From Mesocentrotus franciscanus (taxonomy: Eukaryota > Echinodermata > Echinoidea > Camarodonta > Strongylocentrotidae), in assembly GCA_037976565.1 (NCBI GenBank), contig CP137671.1:25186197-25250196 (forward strand): a stretch of 64,000 nucleotides of DNA, given 5' to 3'. Shown piece after piece: positions 59,621 through 64,000 of this stretch (within the stretch, counting starts at the first letter, position 1; the number at the start of each line of letters is the position of its first letter). The position numbers and the translations under genes are program-made. A model generated the notes under the pieces. The model had not been told where the DNA came from, did not search any database, and saw nothing but the letters and a program-made list of their open reading frames with translations.

Positions 59621-60519
59621 ACACACACACACACGCACGCACCCCATCCCCACACAGATTATATTACTTATTAATTGAGCATGCAATTCAAGGAATGGGT
59701 TTTGGAAATAATTTTCCCCCGTTCGAATTCATTATCCTTGCAACAAATCTTTTTAATCATTAACCGAGTCATTCACATTTCAACTAGGAGCATAACATTT
59801 AAGATAATGGCATTCAAAATCAGATTCCGATTGCCTCGGCTTTTCTTCAGTCACTCAGATTCATGAAAGGGCAAGCGTGTTTTAAATAAGTGCAGTAGAT
59901 TTAACAATCATACTGTCATCGCATGTTTACACCATTACAAATGTTGTTTTTTAGTCTTTAAATCTGATAACTTTGTATATGAAGCAACAGGAAATCCCAT
60001 GAACAACAAAAGGATATACATGATATGGGCTTTATGGCACATAAAGCATGTGTAGATATATATCTTACACACACACACGCACACCCACGAAGACAAGATA
60101 TATAGATATGGATATATAGAGAGTAAAAGAATACAAACACTCACACCAACACATACAAACATACGGAATCGATGAAACTAAATAAACGAATAATTTAATT
60201 GGATTCCCCTAAATGATTTCCGGGGTGCGGAATGTCATTTTCTACCCACTTGTTGTGAGTGACATAAGAGCGATGAAATTGTAAACTCGCTGTAGACCTT
60301 CCCAGCATATCCTATATAAAGCAATATCTAAATAATATTTTGCCGGAAATACGACAATCTCAGAAAATACATGTTCACAGATTAGGTCTACTTATCGCTA
60401 ATACGCTATACGCGGTATTTTCACACGCTAAAGTAATAATTGTTTCCGTCGATTTTGACTTACTTTTACGGCACTGATTGTATCCTGTCTACCTGAAGTG
60501 ATTGACTGTTTTTAACAAA

Positions 60520-60528
60520 ATGGCAGAG
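60520..60528 (+). pseudogene. second copy of DXO-like exon 1
   Basis: ATG GCA GAG and GTAAGT are identical to the first gene's exon 1, within about 1.2 kb of homologous DNA. No exon 2 follows inside the window. Homology ends near 61441, about 115 bases before exon 2 would be expected, and a LINE lies beyond. It is either the start of an intact paralogue whose exon 2 lies outside the window or a truncated duplicate. Confidence 0.5.
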
Positions 60529-60705
60529 GTAAGTTAAAGAAAACAGTTTTTAAAGCAGTGTTATTTTTCACTATTATAATTTCAAAGAAGAATGAAGAAA
60601 AAAAAACATTATCAAAACCAAAAGTAAAGATATGCCTATGATAACGTTTTGCTATAATTTCTCGAGAGAATATTTAAACAAAATAGGATCGTAATATCGA
60701 AAGTA

Positions 60706-60900
60706 GAGACAGTGAGGCAGAGAGAGAGAGGAGGGTGAGAGAAAGAAAGCGAGACAGAGACAGAGCCAAGACAGAGGGAAACAGAGAAAGACAGAGGGAG
60801 ACAGAGAGAGAGAGACAGACAGACAGACAGCCAGACAGACAGAGTGACAGAAAGAGAGATTAAAAGAGAGAGAGAGAGACTAAGAGAGGGGGAGGGCTGT
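60706..60900. repeat. GA-rich tract with (CAGA)n
   Basis: Polypurine with cagacagacagacag, paralogous to 39186-39405. Confidence 0.9.
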
Positions 60901-61441
60901 AAAGAAATGAGATTACGTAGATGACTAAGGCGGCCTAACAATAACAATGATGCATTGACATTCTGTCGAGATAATGTTCTCTAATTTTATATAAATGAAG
61001 TCTAAACAGGTATGAACGCCATAGTTATCCTTTACTGAGAGCACTAATATAATTATAATTATTACCATAATGAGAAATTCAAGATATTTTCATTTTCCCA
61101 TAAAATATAACGTGCATAATGCACATATTTTAAGAGGTGCTTTCTACATGTGACGACCCATCTACATGATATCAAAATTAAGCTTTACAAATGTTTACAT
61201 TATTCATATAGCATACTCTACATGGTGATGGGCAGGTTCTTCACCAGGGTAAGGAGATAAGCTCCCTCTACCTCCCTAGCTGCTCTTCGACTTCGTCCTA
61301 ACCCTGTCCCCTGTCTTATGCTTCTAGAAACAAGCACATTATCATTATGTTCTTTTATGGCATAATAGATTATTTGAATGACCTGAAACGGTTTATTTCA
61401 TTTTTTACCATTCATCTTTGGTTGCGTTCTCTCATTTCCGA

Positions 61442-61577
61442 TGACTTGTAGGGGATTGAATAGTTTAACAAATTTTCTATAGAGAACCGAATTGTAGCGT
61501 CATATGTGCCAAGTTGCCAGGATTGCTTGATATACATGAAATATGGCACGTCAAGTCTGTGTCAATATGTACCTTAA

Positions 61578-61608
<31 letters not shown>

Positions 61609-62040
61609 CCCTTTTTATAATTTTCATAGTGATTTTGTTTTATTCCTTCTAATGTAATACAAACAAGAATAACATACAATTGAATAAAATAAACGTTTTC
61701 AATATTAATTGCTTATACATAAACATAATGAAACAACAATTCATTTGCAGTATATATAAGTGAGCAACAACGTATAAAGTACATAAACATAATTTATAAA
61801 TCAATTGTACATGTTATTCACTCTATGAAATAAAAAAAACTAATATGGAGGTTATTTTAGTGGTAGAAGAAAGAAAGTCTTGCTCCTCCCTGCCCCCCTT
61901 ACCTCACACAAACACACCCACACACACACACACTACTCACCCAGTGGATGTCTGCCAACATTCTCGACTCAAGAAATATACTAAATAAGTAAGTTAACCA
62001 GGCTGCAAAATAGAGTAACACTTTAACAAGCTCACGGTGG
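61442..62040. other. unassigned stretch after duplication break
   Basis: No homology to the first DXO-like intron is seen. It holds a CA/TA run (61575-61608), a CA run (61910-61934) and AT-rich DNA that may be the LINE 3' UTR. Confidence 0.4.
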
Positions 62041-64000
62041 AGAGGAAATCAAATCTTAATTAACAATAAGCTGCTCCCACTTGAGAAAATGTAATCCCAG
62101 CTTTCCAATTCTAATGGCTACTTTCTTTTCCTCATCCCTAAAATTCAAAATGATTTTCTTCATCTTTTCTAAAGTTGGTACTTGCCCCGATCTTGACATA
62201 AATATAACATACTTCACCATGAAAATTGTAGTATGACATATTTTTATTCTATATGAACTATCTGTCAACCCAACAAATATATCTCGCCATTCTAAATCTT
62301 TAATTTCATCTAACTCGGAAAATTGTACCAAATCCTGCCATATCCTTTAAATGCTCCGCAAGATAAAAACTAAATGTTTGTATGTTTCTATTTCCTGTTT
62401 ACAAAACGAACATAAATTATCACCAACAAAACCAAATATATGAATATGGCTCCATGCAATAATCTAAATTGAAATTCTCGGTGTTTTCTAATGAGTATAG
62501 TAATTCTTGGTCTAACCAACATTTCTTTTAATTCATTATCTATAAGTTATATAAATTATTTTGCCCATCCCTTCCTGCAAATCATTCGTTTGCTGTAGTA
62601 TGTTTATAAAATAATCATAAATTGTTCTTGAACCCACATCCAAAAAGTTGATTTTTATTACCTAAAATATAAAAATAAGTATTATAACTTATAACATCAA
62701 CCTCGATGAATTGTATTAACCCTGAATCATCTTTCCATAACCTGGTTATCGCATCAGAAATATAAATAATCATAAGCAAATTATAACCTTTCATCCCGAG
62801 GTTCATAAAATATTGAACAGACTTAACATGAGCTTTCTCAATTAAGTTATTCAATTGAACAATCCCTCTTTCTAACAAGTATCTATCAAATATAGTTTTT
62901 TCCAGTCAAGACATACATATATTCCGATTATTAAAAATAATTAGATTCATTTAACCATCCAAATATCTTAAGTTATTTATGTCTTGCCATGTTTGCAACA
63001 TTTCCATATAGTACGGTGGAATATCTAAAACGAACTTAATCTTATTGATATCATAATCACATAAACAAATTAATCTACCACCCACAAACTGTAAGCAATA
63101 ATCAAAAAACAATTTTCATCCTAAGTTTTTCTCTCCATATAAAAGACATTTTATCCACATTATGCGCTGTATTTCAACGGACATTTCAAAATTAATAATT
63201 CTTAATCCTCCAAAGTCAAAATCCTGATACATTATTGCCCGTTTAATTCAATATTTCCCCCTCGATATAAATTCAAATGAAATTGTTGCAACTTCTTTGT
63301 CTACCCAATGAGGGACAATAACGAGAGATGAGTTTTAATTTAAGTTTGAAAGCGCATAAGTTTTTAACAAATGTATGTTACCCATAATAGTTAAATCTCT
63401 TTGTTTTCACCATACTAGCAATTTTTTATATTTTACTTAGAATTTCTTTTTAATTCAAATCATCTTTTAATCTTCTAAATCGTATGTATTTAAAAATTCC
63501 TTAATCAAATCAATAATCCGAGATTTTACAGGTGTTTTTGACCCCATAATCTAATTTTCCATCCAAAATACTATTAAAATAATCTCCTAATAAAACTAAT
63601 TAGTCCCGATCATACTGATCAAAAATACTTTCATCTAACTTCTTCAAAAATTCAATTTGTAAATTTTCATTATCCCTTGTTGGAAAATAAACATTACCCA
63701 ATAGCATTTTAACACTTTGTATTTTACCTTTCAAAATAATGTATCTCCCCTCTTCATCTACTTTAATATTTTGTTTTTACAAAATTTAAATTATTAGAAA
63801 ATAAAATGAGAACCCCTCTACTATGGTTTGACCCATGACTAAAAAACATTGGCCATCCCCAATCTTGTTTCCACCGCTCTTCTACCTCTACTGTACTATA
63901 TGTTTCTTATACGACAATTATACTATTCTTTTTACTTTTGCACCATTCAAAAATATTTACTTTTTTTAACCTATCTCTTATTCCTCTTAACATTTAATGT
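62041..64000 (-). mobile_element. L1/Tx1-type LINE ORF2, internally deleted
   Basis: Read on the minus strand from the window edge. FEWCKSKKNSIIVV, then ETYSTVEVEERWKQDWG and FFSHGSNHSRGV, is an apurinic-endonuclease-like N-terminus, followed by LLGD-FNSILDGKLD. The RT palm and fingers are missing. It continues LTIMGNIHLLKTYALS, VPHWVDKEV, DFGGLRIINFEMS, RIMWIKCLL and the C-terminal CSFCKQEIETYKH zinc-binding motif, ending LGLHFLKWEQL. Several stops and frame changes show it is dead. Full ORF2 proteins of this group are 1,000 residues or more; only about 2 kb is present, and the 5' side runs off the window. Confidence 0.8.

Larger units (their letters stand above)
59500..61441 (+). repeat. 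segmental duplicate of 37860-40240
   Basis: Collinear similarity covers the GA-rich tract with accccaycccacacagatt, the promoter, exon 1, the splice donor, a GA-rich intron tract, cattctgtcgagat and the tcttatgcttctagaaa to tctcattt segment. The 38-kb copy carries an extra hAT-like insertion (39628-40093), and tract lengths differ. The duplication must predate that insertion or the element was lost here. Confidence 0.8.

Overview
The window is eukaryotic, intron-rich, AT-rich genomic DNA from an animal. The two recognisable genes are metazoan families (sestrin and a DXO/Rai1-like protein). The dispersed ACATGTACATGTA words, the tRNA-derived SINEs with an AGCGCT tail and the CGCGAATTT repeats suggest a marine invertebrate, most likely an echinoderm or a related deuterostome. 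The species is inferred from general character only.

Layout. (1) About 0.9-30.0 kb, + strand: a sestrin gene. Seven exons (5914-29985) are certain, and four upstream 5' exons are proposed with matching intron phases. Its introns, up to 14.8 kb long, hold SINEs, a LINE 3' end, MITEs, CT-rich tracts and a pure 71-copy (AGG)n run. (2) 30.0-38.8 kb: intergenic, with small MITEs, a 144-bp tandem duplication and a dispersed repeat carrying a hairpin. (3) 38.8-44.9 kb, + strand: a DXO/Rai1 (decapping exoribonuclease) family gene with seven exons. Several metal-site and catalytic residues of the family are replaced, so it is probably a pseudoenzyme. (4) 45.1-45.6 kb: a MITE with TTAA ends that has a sister copy in a sestrin intron. 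(5) 45.78-58.76 kb: a satellite array. It has short 60-90 bp hairpin units at its left edge, then ten about 1.27-kb units, and ends in a 500-N assembly gap. (6) 59.5-61.44 kb: a second copy of the DXO-like promoter, exon 1 and intron 1 region, homologous to 37.86-40.24 kb and broken just before exon 2. (7) 62.0-64.0 kb, - strand: a decayed L1/Tx1-type LINE ORF2 with its endonuclease and C-terminal parts but no reverse transcriptase core.

Function. Sestrin is a stress-induced leucine sensor that acts through GATOR2 to restrain mTORC1. Its leucine-pocket and C-terminal residues are kept here. The DXO family hydrolyses incompletely capped RNA 5' ends. The copy here keeps the fold-level motifs but not the full active site. 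The duplicated exon-1 region suggests a local family of DXO-like genes continuing beyond the window, with the satellite lying between copies. One conserved exon in each gene reads through only if a single missing base is assumed, which looks like consensus error but should be tested.
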